Assembly: GCF_036700095.1 (NCBI RefSeq)
Contig: NZ_CP144918.1
Coordinates: 2,667,001 to 2,731,000, forward strand
Source of the DNA: Pelagerythrobacter marensis
GTDB taxonomy: Bacteria > Pseudomonadota > Alphaproteobacteria > Sphingomonadales > Sphingomonadaceae
DNA: 64,000 nucleotides
Direction: 5' to 3'
In this document: in pieces, positions 56,560-64,000 of the stretch
Layout of the letters: every line of letters begins with the position of its first letter
Numbering within the stretch: the first letter of the stretch is position 1
The notes under the pieces: generated by a model
The model's input: the letters and a program-made list of their open reading frames with translations, nothing else
Databases searched by the model: none
What the model was told of the DNA's origin: nothing
Position numbers and translations under genes: made by a program

Positions 56560-57674
56560 TCCGCAGGCTCCGTTTCGGCGGCGGCATCTTCGACTTTCAA
56601 TGCGCCGCGCTTGATCTGGTCACGCTCCATGCTTTCGAACAGGGCCTTGAAATTGCCTTCGCCGAAGCCTTCGTCGCCCTTGCGCTGGATAAATTCGAAG
56701 AACACCGGCCCCACCTGCGCTTCGGCGAAGATCTGCAGCAACAGGCGCGGCTGGCCGCCTTCGGTCGTGCCGTCCAGCAGAATGCCGCGCGCCTTGAGTT
56801 CCTCGACATTTTCGCCATGGCCGGGCAGGCGCTCGTCCAGCATCTCGTAATAGGTCGCCGGCGGGGCGGTCATGAACGGAACGCCGAGCTTCTTCAGGTT
56901 GTCCCAGCAAGCGATCAGATCGTCGCAGATCAGGGCGATGTGCTGAATGCCTTCGCCGTTGAACTCGCGCAGGTACTCCTCGATCTGCCCCTTGCCGCCG
57001 TCGCCTTCCTCGTTGAGGGGGATGCGGATCTTGCCGTCGGGCGCCGTGAGCGCTTTCGAGGTAAGGCCGGTATATTCGCCCTTGATGTCGAAATAGCGGA
57101 TTTCCTGGAAGTTGAAGAGCGACTCGTAATAGTCGGCCCAGTACTTCATGCGCCCGCCATAGACGTTGTGTGTCAGGTGATCGATCAGCTTGAAACCGGC
57201 ACCGACCGGATGCTTCTCGACCCCGGGCAGATACTCGAAGTCGATGTCGTAGATCGACAGACCTTCGCCGTTCTCATCCTCGTACCGGTCGACGAGATAG
57301 AGGATCGCGCCGCCGATTCCGCGAATGGCGGGGATACGGAGTTCCATCGGCCCCGTCTCGACGTGAACCGGCTCTGCGCCCTGTTCCATCAGGTGGTCCC
57401 AGGCCTTTGCGGCGTCGCGTACCCGGAACGCCATGCCGCAGGCGGAAGGGCCGTGCTCGCGCGCAAAATACCAGGCGGCGCTGCGCGGTTCGTAATTAGT
57501 GATGAGGTTGATGCCGCCCTGGCGCCAGAGCTGCACATCCTTGCTGCGATGGTTGGCAACCTGGGTGAAGCCCATTGCCGCAAAAACCGGTTCGAGGACG
57601 CCCTTCTCGGGAGCGCAGAATTCCACGAACTCGAAACCGTCGAGGCCGGCTGGGTTTTCGAACAGGTCTGGCAT
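56556..57674 (-). CDS. hppD: 4-hydroxyphenylpyruvate dioxygenase
   Basis: Converts 4-hydroxyphenylpyruvate to homogentisate in tyrosine breakdown. The 372-residue protein has both VOC halves and the three iron ligands: His166 (LIDHLTHNV), His245 (GIQHIALIC) and Glu327 ([11 protein letters not shown]). The C-terminal [18 protein letters not shown] is the conserved closing helix that gates the site. AAGGAG sits seven bases before the ATG and a 22-bp near-palindrome directly precedes that site, so repression of the hppD operon at this point is likely. No homogentisate dioxygenase is in the window. Confidence 0.97.
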   Translation of the reverse strand: MPDLFENPAGLDGFEFVEFCAPEKGVLEPVFAAMGFTQVANHRSKDVQLWRQGGINLITNYEPRSAAWYFAREHGPSACGMAFRVRDAAKAWDHLMEQGAEPVHVETGPMELRIPAIRGIGGAILYLVDRYEDENGEGLSIYDIDFEYLPGVEKHPVGAGFKLIDHLTHNVYGGRMKYWADYYESLFNFQEIRYFDIKGEYTGLTSKALTAPDGKIRIPLNEEGDGGKGQIEEYLREFNGEGIQHIALICDDLIACWDNLKKLGVPFMTAPPATYYEMLDERLPGHGENVEELKARGILLDGTTEGGQPRLLLQIFAEAQVGPVFFEFIQRKGDEGFGEGNFKALFESMERDQIKRGALKVEDAAAETEPAE

Positions 57675-57691
57675 GGCTGAATCTCCTTGTT

Positions 57692-57713
57692 ATTGGTTTC
57701 ATATGTAACCAAT
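57692..57713. promoter_or_regulatory. 22-bp near-perfect palindrome upstream of hppD, probable repressor operator
   Basis: ATTGGTT (57692-57698) and AACCAAT (57707-57713) flank TCATATGT, and the core CATATG is itself palindromic; only one symmetric pair (T/T at the eighth base from each end) fails to match. It lies immediately before the AAGGAG of hppD, inside an AT-rich patch. Size and symmetry fit a dimeric winged-helix regulator of the MarR or similar type. No such regulator gene is present nearby. Confidence 0.75.
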
Positions 57714-57760
57714 TCCGTTCGCCGTTGCAAGGCGCCCTTGCGGTGGTGAGAAGGGCGGGC

Positions 57761-57840
57761 GATTCACATGGCGGGCGCTTCGGCGCATTTTGGGCGTGCT
57801 TGGCGACAAACGCCTTGAATCGGCAGGAGAACTGTGATTC
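57761..57840. promoter_or_regulatory. three GANTC sites upstream of the septum-initiator gene
   Basis: GATTC (57761-57765), GAATC (57817-57821) and GATTC (57836-57840) lie within 80 bases, the last 11 bases before the start codon. GANTC is the CcrM methylation site of alphaproteobacteria and clusters of it mark cell-cycle-regulated promoters. Regulation by methylation is inferred. Confidence 0.45.
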
Positions 57841-57850
57841 TGTCGGCCTG

Positions 57851-58174
57851 ATGACGTTCGAGGGACACAAGATCACGCTCCCCAGGGAGAAAGTGACTCA
57901 AGGGCTGGCCCTGGCCGTGCTGCTCTTGCTGATGGCGCTGGCGATCGCGGGGCCGAGCGGACTGCTGGCCTGGGGCGAGAATGCCCACTTGCTGGAACAG
58001 CGGCAGGCGCGCATTGCCGAGCTGATCGAAGAGCGCGATGCGCTGAGAAACCGCGTCAGCCTGCTCGATCCTGCACACGCAGATCCCGACCTGGTGGGCG
58101 AGCAGCTGCGACAGAACTTCAACGTCGTCCACCCGGACGAAGTCGTCCTGATTCTCGACGAGCAAGGCGAATAG
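57851..58174 (+). CDS. ftsB: FtsB/DivIC-type septum formation initiator
   Basis: A 107-residue bitopic division protein: cytoplasmic N-terminus, one membrane helix (ALAVLLLLMALAIAGPSGLLAW), and a coiled coil (ENAHLLEQRQARIAELIEERDALRNRV in two or three heptads) followed by a short periplasmic tail with DPDLVGEQLRQNFNVVHPDEVV. This is the DivIC/FtsB plan, and placement before pdhA matches other sphingomonads. Preceded by AGGAG, with three GANTC sites upstream. It may be a separate unit from pdhA, 160 bases later. Confidence 0.88.
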   Translation: MTFEGHKITLPREKVTQGLALAVLLLLMALAIAGPSGLLAWGENAHLLEQRQARIAELIEERDALRNRVSLLDPAHADPDLVGEQLRQNFNVVHPDEVVLILDEQGE

Positions 58175-58334
58175 CCGCGCCGCTACGGCATGGGCGATGT
58201 CCGGTGCGCCGGGCCGGTCCGTAATTCGTATTCACTGCGATCCGGGGACGTTGCGCGGACGCGCGCCTTGCGCCTATAGGCGGGCCATGCCGCGTGGCGC
58301 GGCGCACCTCCCCAGGTGATCGCGACAACCGAGG

Positions 58335-59432
58335 ATGAGAGATTTGGCCAGAACCGCCAAGACCCGCAAGACGTCCACCGACAACAAGGGCAAAGGCCCG
58401 GCGGAGGACACCGATTTCGCGCTGCACAGCCTTCAGGAATCGTTCGAAAGCGCGAAGAGCTACGATGCTTCCGAAGAGGAAATGCTGGAATTCTATCGCC
58501 GGATGCTGCTGATCCGGCGGTTCGAGGAGAAGGCGGGCCAGCTTTACGGCCTCGGCCTGATCGGCGGGTTCTGCCACCTCTACATCGGGCAGGAGGCTGT
58601 CGCCATCGGCCTGCAGAGTGCGCTCGACAACGATCGCGATAGCGTGATCACCGGGTATCGCGATCATGGCCATATGCTTGCATATGGCATCGATCCCAAA
58701 ATCATCATGGCCGAGTTGACGGGGCGCCAGGCCGGGATATCGAAGGGCAAGGGCGGCTCGATGCATATGTTCAGCACCGAGCACAAGTTCTACGGCGGGC
58801 ATGGCATCGTCGGCGCGCAAGTGCCGCTCGGCGGCGGACTGGCGCTGGCGCACAAGTACAACGAGGATGGCGGCCTTTGCCTCGCCTATTTCGGCGACGG
58901 CGCGGCAAACCAGGGCCAGGTCTACGAGACGTTCAACATGGCCAGCCTGTGGAAGTTGCCGATCGTCTTCGTGATCGAAAACAATCAATACGCGATGGGG
59001 ACAAGCACCGCACGGTCCAGCGCCGAGACCGAGTTCCATCGCAGGGGCACGGCCTTCCGGATCCCCGGAATGGATGTGAACGGGATGGACGTGCTGGAGG
59101 TTCGCGCGGCGGCGGAAGTCGCCTTCGCCCACGTCCGCGAAGGGAAGGGCCCGGTTCTGATGGAACTCAGCACCTACCGGTATCGCGGGCATTCCATGTC
59201 CGATCCGGCCAAATATCGCACGCGCGAGGAAGTGCAGGATATTCGCGAACACAAGGATCCGATCGAAGGCCTGAAGAAGGTGCTGATGAATCGGGGCAAA
59301 AGCGAGGACGATTTGAAGGCGATCGACAAGGAGATTCGCAAGATCGTGGCCGAAGCTGCCGATTTCGCCGAAAATTCGCCAGAGCCGGAAGCGGGCGAGC
59401 TCTACACCGACGTGCTGGTGGAGGAGTACTGA
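58335..59432 (+). CDS. pdhA: pyruvate dehydrogenase E1 component subunit alpha
   Basis: E1 alpha chain that uses thiamine diphosphate to decarboxylate pyruvate. The 365-residue protein has EEMLEFYRRMLLIRRFEEKA, GYRDHGHMLAYG, GKGGSMHMF, the ThDP motif GDGAANQGQVYETFNMASLW ending at the NNQYAMGT helix, and YRYRGHSMSDPAKYR, the regulatory loop. The N-terminal 30 residues are basic. The start is uncertain: the ATG at 58335 has GAGG touching it with no spacer, while TTG at 58344 is nine bases after the same GAGG and would give LARTAKTRK, closer to known N-termini. pdhB follows directly. Confidence 0.95.
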   Translation: MRDLARTAKTRKTSTDNKGKGPAEDTDFALHSLQESFESAKSYDASEEEMLEFYRRMLLIRRFEEKAGQLYGLGLIGGFCHLYIGQEAVAIGLQSALDNDRDSVITGYRDHGHMLAYGIDPKIIMAELTGRQAGISKGKGGSMHMFSTEHKFYGGHGIVGAQVPLGGGLALAHKYNEDGGLCLAYFGDGAANQGQVYETFNMASLWKLPIVFVIENNQYAMGTSTARSSAETEFHRRGTAFRIPGMDVNGMDVLEVRAAAEVAFAHVREGKGPVLMELSTYRYRGHSMSDPAKYRTREEVQDIREHKDPIEGLKKVLMNRGKSEDDLKAIDKEIRKIVAEAADFAENSPEPEAGELYTDVLVEEY

Positions 59433-59435
59433 GCC

Positions 59436-60815
59436 ATGGCGATCGAACTGAAGATGCCCGCGCTTTCGCCGACGATGGAGGAAGGCACGCTGGCGAAATG
59501 GCTGGTGAAGGAAGGCGACGAGGTGCGTTCCGGCGACATCCTCGCCGAGATCGAGACCGACAAGGCGACGATGGAGTTCGAGGCAGTCGACGAAGGCACT
59601 GTCGGAAAGATCGTCGTTCCCGAAGGCACCGAGAACGTGAAGGTCGGCACCGTCATCGCCCTTCTGGCCGGCGAGGGCGAAGACGCCAGCGAAATCGAGG
59701 CTCCCGAACCGTCCGACGAGGACGAAAAGTCCCGGCCGGAGACGGACGAGAACGACGGCGATCGGGAAACGCCGGCACCGACGAAGCCCAGGTCGAAACC
59801 GAAAGCCGATCCCGAAATCCCCGACGGAACCAACATGGCCAGCGTCACCGTGCGTGAAGCGCTGCGCGATGCCATGGCGGAGGAAATGCGCCGCGACGAA
59901 CGGGTGTTCGTGATGGGCGAAGAAGTCGCCGAATATCAGGGCGCCTACAAGGTGACCCAGGGTCTTCTCGAAGAATTCGGGCCCGAGCGCGTGATCGACA
60001 CGCCGATCACGGAATACGGTTTCGCGGGCATCGGCACCGGCGCGGCGATGGGCGGGCTGCGTCCCATTGTCGAGTTCATGACGTTCAACTTCGCGATGCA
60101 GGCCATCGATCACATCGTGAACTCTGCTGCGAAGACCAATTACATGTCGGGCGGACAGATGCGCTGCCCGATCGTTTTTCGCGGGCCCAATGCCGCCGCC
60201 AGCCGGGTTGGGGCGCAGCACAGCCAGAACTACGGCCCATGGTATGCCAGCGTTCCCGGTCTGATCGTTATTGCGCCTTACGACAGCTCGGACGCGAAAG
60301 GCCTGCTGAAGGCCGCGATCCGTAGCGAAGATCCGGTGGTCTTCCTCGAGAACGAGCTGGTTTACGGCAAGACGTTCGAATTGCCCGAGCTTGACGACCA
60401 TGTTCTGCCGATCGGCAAGGCGCGGACTATGCGCGAAGGCTCCGACGTCACCATCGTCAGCTACTCGATCGGCGTCGGCTTCGCGCTCGAAGCAGCGGAG
60501 AAGCTGGCCGAGGAGGGCATCGATGCCGAAGTCATCGACTTGCGAACCCTGCGCCCGCTCGACCGGGAGGCCATTCTCGAAAGCCTGGCCAAGACCAATC
60601 GCCTCGTCATTGCCGAAGAAGGCTGGCCGACCTGCTCGATCGCGTCCGAAGTGATTGCGATCTGCATGGAGGACGGCTTCGACCATCTCGATGCGCCGGT
60701 TCTGCGGGTGTGCAACGAGGACGTGCCGCTGCCCTATGCAGCCAATCTCGAGAAAATGGCGCTGATCGACGCCGACCGGATCGTGCAGGCGGCGAAAAAG
60801 GTCTGCTACGTTTGA
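59436..60815 (+). CDS. pdhB: pyruvate dehydrogenase E1 beta with N-terminal lipoyl domain
   Basis: A 459-residue fusion. Residues 1-80 form a lipoyl domain ([21 protein letters not shown], lipoylated Lys43 in EIETDKATM); residues 81-125 are an acidic, proline-rich linker; the E1 beta transketolase-like domain starts near residue 130 ([19 protein letters not shown]) with [34 protein letters not shown] and [15 protein letters not shown]. This fused E1 beta is typical of alphaproteobacteria and lets E1 present the lipoyl arm. It follows pdhA by three bases. The E2 and E3 genes are not in the window, and the operon ends at a strong hairpin. Confidence 0.97.
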   Translation: MAIELKMPALSPTMEEGTLAKWLVKEGDEVRSGDILAEIETDKATMEFEAVDEGTVGKIVVPEGTENVKVGTVIALLAGEGEDASEIEAPEPSDEDEKSRPETDENDGDRETPAPTKPRSKPKADPEIPDGTNMASVTVREALRDAMAEEMRRDERVFVMGEEVAEYQGAYKVTQGLLEEFGPERVIDTPITEYGFAGIGTGAAMGGLRPIVEFMTFNFAMQAIDHIVNSAAKTNYMSGGQMRCPIVFRGPNAAASRVGAQHSQNYGPWYASVPGLIVIAPYDSSDAKGLLKAAIRSEDPVVFLENELVYGKTFELPELDDHVLPIGKARTMREGSDVTIVSYSIGVGFALEAAEKLAEEGIDAEVIDLRTLRPLDREAILESLAKTNRLVIAEEGWPTCSIASEVIAICMEDGFDHLDAPVLRVCNEDVPLPYAANLEKMALIDADRIVQAAKKVCYV

Positions 60816-60820
60816 CGGAT

Positions 60821-60863
60821 CGGGGTGCGATGGAGCCCTTATGGGGCCGCCCGTCGCACCCCG
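60821..60863. terminator. strong hairpin between pdhB and the convergent TadE-like gene
   Basis: Perfect 10-base arms CGGGGTGCGA (60821-60830) and TCGCACCCCG (60854-60863), with a smaller inner stem GCCC/GGGC (60835-60838, 60844-60847) in the loop. It begins five bases after the pdhB stop, in a gap between two convergent units, and probably stops both transcripts. A T-run is weak on either side (GTTATAC on the plus strand), so it may act as a Rho-independent or merely a stabilising 3' structure. Confidence 0.6.
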
Positions 60864-60912
60864 TTATACACGGAGCGATCCGCAGAACATCGGGATTGCC
60901 GGAGTCGCGCGA

Positions 60913-61575
60913 TCAGCAGCTGCTGACCGGTGCAGCGGGGGCAGGGTTGAAGACCCCCGACAGATCGCGGTCGTCGCGCACGTACATCGCGGCGGTCTTG
61001 TAGATCGTCTGCTCTGGGATCAGTTCGCCGAAGATCACCGGTCGATAGTCGTAGAAGACCTCGGCGTACATGATCGCGAAGTTCGACTCGGCCTGAACCT
61101 GCCGCGTTCCGCTGCCCATTCCTTGAAATGCGGTGCCGGTCTCGCCGGTCCCTTCGGGTCCGTATTTCGATGGATAGGTCTTGTCGCCGCCGCACCGCTG
61201 CCAGTGAATCCATTGGCCACCGTCATCGTTCACCTCCAGGCTGGAGAGGATGACACGGCCGTTTTCCTTCAGGTCGAGATTGCCGCCCTGGAGAAACGCG
61301 GCCCTGATCGACTCGTTGGCGTCCAGTTCCCGAAAACGCGGGTTGCCGCCAACGATCTCCTGCTTTGCGCGCGACGCGTTATCGGCAAGCGATATGGCGA
61401 TCTGGTTCACACGCAGATGGACAGTGGTATAGTTGACCAGTTCCAGACCCCCGAAACCGAGGGCGATCATTATCGGCAACGAGTAGGCGAATTCGATCAA
61501 TGCAACGCCTTCGCATGCTCGGGCGAACGCGCGCATGCGATCTGAAATCGCTGTCAGGGAAATGTTTAAGGGCAT
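60913..61575 (-). CDS. TadE-like pseudopilin
   Basis: A 220-residue Tad-system protein. The N-terminus has the pseudopilin type segment EGVALIEFAYSLPIMIALGFGGLELVNY, interrupted here for length, with the E at +5 of the mature part and a following membrane helix; the rest is a periplasmic domain (LRVNQIAISLADNASRAKQE ... FGELIPEQTIYKTAAMYVRDD). It is most like TadE. The start could also be ATG at 61536 (MRAFARACEG). It overlaps the upstream TadE-like gene by 10 bases. Such proteins are needed for Flp pilus assembly. Confidence 0.82.
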   Translation of the reverse strand: MPLNISLTAISDRMRAFARACEGVALIEFAYSLPIMIALGFGGLELVNYTTVHLRVNQIAISLADNASRAKQEIVGGNPRFRELDANESIRAAFLQGGNLDLKENGRVILSSLEVNDDGGQWIHWQRCGGDKTYPSKYGPEGTGETGTAFQGMGSGTRQVQAESNFAIMYAEVFYDYRPVIFGELIPEQTIYKTAAMYVRDDRDLSGVFNPAPAAPVSSC

Positions 61576-62171
61576 ATGTACACTGATCGACGAGTGGCCT
61601 GCTGTCCGAATGGCTGGTTGCGCATTACCGTGGTCGCCTGGGCAAAGCCCCTGTGCGGCAGTCCCACCATTCTCCAGAACGGGAACAGTCGGTCGTAAGT
61701 CACCGTAACTTCGTACAGTACGACGTCGTCGGCTCCGCCGAGTCCCTCGGCGCCGACGTCGGGATCCCATTCACCGTTGTCGTTTCGATCGGTGAAGCAT
61801 TCGGTATCGTCGTAGGTCCCGCTGCCGTTGGCATCGTCGAAGTCCTCTGGTGTTCCCACATCGCTGAAGGTCTCGTAGTTCAGTCGGCGGATTGTGAGGT
61901 CGTCCTCTTCGAGAAACGGCATGACCGCCTCTACCCGTTCGCGCACCTCCGCGTCGATCGCGTCCTGGCCGGCGCGTCCGGTCTCTAAGCCGGAGTCGCG
62001 TCCGGCTTCCTGAACCGCACCCTGCAGAACGGACTGCATGTAAAGCCCGTGCCCGAGATCGAAGATCCCGAAGATGAACATGAGCAGGACTGGCGCGACT
62101 ATGGCAAATTCAACAATAGTCACACCATCGCGGGCGTCTTTCAACCTGGCGAGAGCTAAAGAAAGCGTCAT
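61566..62171 (-). CDS. TadE-like pseudopilin
   Basis: A 201-residue protein with a leader MTLSLALARLKDARDG and a pseudopilin segment VTIVEFAIVAPVLLMFIFGIFDLGHGLY, interrupted here for length, typical of TadE. The C-terminal domain is periplasmic and ends with two calcium-binding-like acidic stretches (DFDDANGSGTYDDTE, DRNDNGEWDPDVG). Its start overlaps the TadG-like stop (ATGA), so the three Tad genes form one transcript. Acidic loops of the DxDxDG kind are unusual for this family and could bind calcium. Confidence 0.85.
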   Translation of the reverse strand: MTLSLALARLKDARDGVTIVEFAIVAPVLLMFIFGIFDLGHGLYMQSVLQGAVQEAGRDSGLETGRAGQDAIDAEVRERVEAVMPFLEEDDLTIRRLNYETFSDVGTPEDFDDANGSGTYDDTECFTDRNDNGEWDPDVGAEGLGGADDVVLYEVTVTYDRLFPFWRMVGLPHRGFAQATTVMRNQPFGQQATRRSVYICP

Positions 62172-64000
62172 TGGCCAAGCCTCAAATCGGCGACCTGTGA
62201 CGCGATATAGCGGAACGTTGCGCGCAGTTCGGTGACATCGCTGGAGAAATAAGCGCGGTGCCCGGTCGCACAGGCCTTCATCTCGTCTGTCAGCGACGAT
62301 CCGAATCCGATCACCCAAACGGTGTAACCTTCGCTTTTGATGGCATTGCATGCGGCGACAAAGCGCGCATCGTGATAGGGCGGCAGATCGTCTCTGTTCG
62401 TGTATCTGGGAGCGACACGGTTGTCGTACTTCTCCAGGCCATATGCCGAGTAATAGTTGGTTTCAGGCGCCATCTCGCCATCGGTCATGAAGATGATGTG
62501 GCGGCTGACCGAACGATCGGGCTCGTCGTTGACCGTCGTGGCGAAGATGCCGTTCGGGCTTGCCAGACGCCCGCCCCAGATCATCCCTATGTCATGGTAG
62601 GTTCCGCCAACCGCATTCAGATCGTCGAGATAGTCTTCAAGCCATTGCGGAACTTGATCGGGCGTGAGATCGACCTCCTGGAAAAGGCGCATCGGTGCCG
62701 GGCAGTAACTTGTTACACTCGATCTCGTACTGCTCGAGTCGACTCCGTCATAGTAGTTGTCGCGATAGAAGACCGCGGGCGCGAAATAGGGTTTCCACCG
62801 CGTTTCGTCGCTATCGGGAGCCGAGTTTATATCGAGGTCGGTCGCACCCGACGGAACGGGATCCATGTCCTCGTCCACCACTGTCGCCCGCTCTTCGATA
62901 CATCCTTCCCAGGTATAGCCTGTTTTCGTCAGACCGCTGGTGCCTTCCATTACCGCAAGCGAGCGGATGTCGTGGAAGCCTGGCGTGGGTGTATAGGCGT
63001 TGGACGAAACCCAAGTCACGAACTCGACCGGTCCGAACGATTTCAGTGCTGAAACGTCGATATCGGTCTGCGCATAGCGCCACAAGCTCTCGCTTTCATA
63101 TACTGTCTTGTAGGAGTCGACCGTGACCGTTTTCTTTTGGCGCTTGCATACGCCCCAGCCATTGCCAACGTGTGTCCATGATCCCTTGCTGTATGTAATC
63201 TCGGTCGTCGATCCGGGCGGCGCTCCCCATGTCTCCGGGTTCCGGCCATTTTGGGGATAGTCATTATTCCAATAACGCTTGCAATCCTCCCGGGATGTAT
63301 AACTAGAGTAAGTTTCGGATTCGGTTTTAGTATGGGAATCTTCAGGGATATATTTCGGTGTTTCGAAATAGGCACGCCGCGATTGGTAGGGAACACTGTC
63401 GGCTATGTAGTCCATCGGCATCTCGCCATTGACTAGCAAACGTCGGGCATTCACCGTCATGCTATAGGGCACGAAGCCATAGCGAACGCGCACTTCATCG
63501 TCGGTTACCGACGAGGCAATCGTCTTGTGGAAGTCCTTCACAGCATCGCGCAGGCCCTGGATGCGCGTACCGGCCATGGAGCCGGTAGTGTCGAGCACGA
63601 ACATGATGTCGGAATTCGTGATCTGCAGCTCCGCCATGCAATTTACCGAGAAAGAAAGGTCGGTCTTGCCGAATATCTTCATCAGTACGGTGGGGATGCG
63701 CGCGCTTGCGGTACCCAATACGTCGCCGTCTACGCCGGCTTGCGTGGTAAAAAGGACCTGATCGGCATTGACGATCCTGGAATCGAAATTGGCATTGAAC
63801 ATGCTCGCGGCCTTGGCCCGCTCGTCGCTCTCGTACTCGCCGGTTTTGGCCATGGCGCGGCGGCCGGCGAGGACTCCGGCATCGCAGGCGTTCTGCAACT
63901 GCGTTTTTGTCAGGTAGGCACGGCTGGTGTCGACCCCGCCGCCGACGATGGCGATCAGCGGGATAATCGACGCGGCGACAATAGCGAGGGTGTTTCCCCC
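62168..64000 (-). CDS. tadG: TadG-like vWA-domain pilus assembly protein (5' end beyond window)
   Basis: Tad-system protein; the 5' end of the gene lies right of the window and 610 residues are visible. The first visible residues, GGNTLAIVAASIIPLIAIVGGGVDTSRAYL, interrupted here for length, are the N-terminal membrane helix seen in TadG. A von Willebrand A domain has MIDAS motif DTTGSM near 63590, the later threonine loop GGTYHDIG near 62610 and aspartate IIFMTDGEM near 62480. Between the first and second MIDAS pieces lies a stretch of about 280 codons with many tyrosines and serines in less GC-rich DNA. The C-terminal part FYFSSDVTELRATFRYIASQVADLRL is typical. It is the first visible gene of the Tad trio. 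Confidence 0.85.
   Translation of the reverse strand, partial: GGNTLAIVAASIIPLIAIVGGGVDTSRAYLTKTQLQNACDAGVLAGRRAMAKTGEYESDERAKAASMFNANFDSRIVNADQVLFTTQAGVDGDVLGTASARIPTVLMKIFGKTDLSFSVNCMAELQITNSDIMFVLDTTGSMAGTRIQGLRDAVKDFHKTIASSVTDDEVRVRYGFVPYSMTVNARRLLVNGEMPMDYIADSVPYQSRRAYFETPKYIPEDSHTKTESETYSSYTSREDCKRYWNNDYPQNGRNPETWGAPPGSTTEITYSKGSWTHVGNGWGVCKRQKKTVTVDSYKTVYESESLWRYAQTDIDVSALKSFGPVEFVTWVSSNAYTPTPGFHDIRSLAVMEGTSGLTKTGYTWEGCIEERATVVDEDMDPVPSGATDLDINSAPDSDETRWKPYFAPAVFYRDNYYDGVDSSSTRSSVTSYCPAPMRLFQEVDLTPDQVPQWLEDYLDDLNAVGGTYHDIGMIWGGRLASPNGIFATTVNDEPDRSVSRHIIFMTDGEMAPETNYYSAYGLEKYDNRVAPRYTNRDDLPPYHDARFVAACNAIKSEGYTVWVIGFGSSLTDEMKACATGHRAYFSSDVTELRATFRYIASQVADLRLGQ

Overview
The window is a chromosomal stretch of a GC-rich alphaproteobacterium, most likely Sphingomonadales and probably Erythrobacteraceae. 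This is inferred from gene content: an ALAS-type hemA, a lepB-rnc-era cluster, a septum-initiator gene followed by pdhA and a lipoyl-fused pdhB, an exosortase-associated PrsK/PrsR/PrsT cluster, and a Flp/Tad pilus system. No database search was possible, so family-level placement is inference. Genes are dense, overlaps of 1-4 bases (GTGA, ATGA, TGATG) are common, no gap exceeds 300 bases, and I see no insertion sequence, prophage or CRISPR array.

Layout. 1-2.9 kb: isocitrate lyase (5' part of the gene complete, 3' end outside) divergent from a ScfR/RamB-type regulator, with TGTAAA/TTTACA half-sites between them. 3-9.7 kb: a four-gene exosortase/EPS control operon: sugar transferase, PrsK kinase, PrsR sigma-54 activator, and a short PrsT TPR lipoprotein. 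9.7-17.4 kb: transporters (SBF-like, DUF475, NSS), panB, extensin-like protein, hemA, murI. 17.5-22.6 kb: plsY-dprA, a membrane protein, topA. 22.7-25.6 kb (minus): a small lipoprotein, then lepB-rnc-era. 25.8-34.6 kb: pgi, an SGNH-like exported protein, an orphan HWE kinase, a DEAD-box helicase, a CDP-alcohol phosphatidyltransferase, an AHSA1/ArsR pair with a clear operator, and glutathione reductase.

34.7-45.1 kb is a metabolic island for propionyl-CoA to succinyl-CoA: pccB, methylmalonyl-CoA epimerase, methylmalonyl-CoA mutase and pccA, together with biotin synthase, which supplies the PccA cofactor. GST, enoyl-CoA hydratase and a YdcZ-type transporter are interspersed. An AT-rich 78-residue membrane-protein gene is wedged between pccB and the epimerase and is the most anomalous gene here. 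The run ends with a CsaA-like and a DUF488 protein.

45.1-53.5 kb: aroK-aroB (minus), a small membrane protein coupled to a large exported repeat-like protein and xerD, then accA, an M48/LysM lipoprotein protease, two Flp pilin genes (minus), mutT and tRNA-Arg(ACG). 53.6-56.0 kb: a less GC-rich LysR/SDR/monooxygenase module beside the tRNA. 56.0-64 kb: hppD plus a coupled VOC protein behind a near-perfect 22-bp palindrome, a septum initiator with three GANTC sites upstream, pdhA-pdhB, a strong hairpin, and two TadE-like pseudopilins plus a TadG-like vWA protein that runs off the right edge.

No wholly new system is obvious. The best leads are the AT-rich gene in the propionate operon, the four-gene PEP-CTERM control operon without exosortase or substrate, the orphan operator at hppD, the GANTC cluster before the septum gene, and the vWA protein with a very large insertion inside its metal-binding fold.
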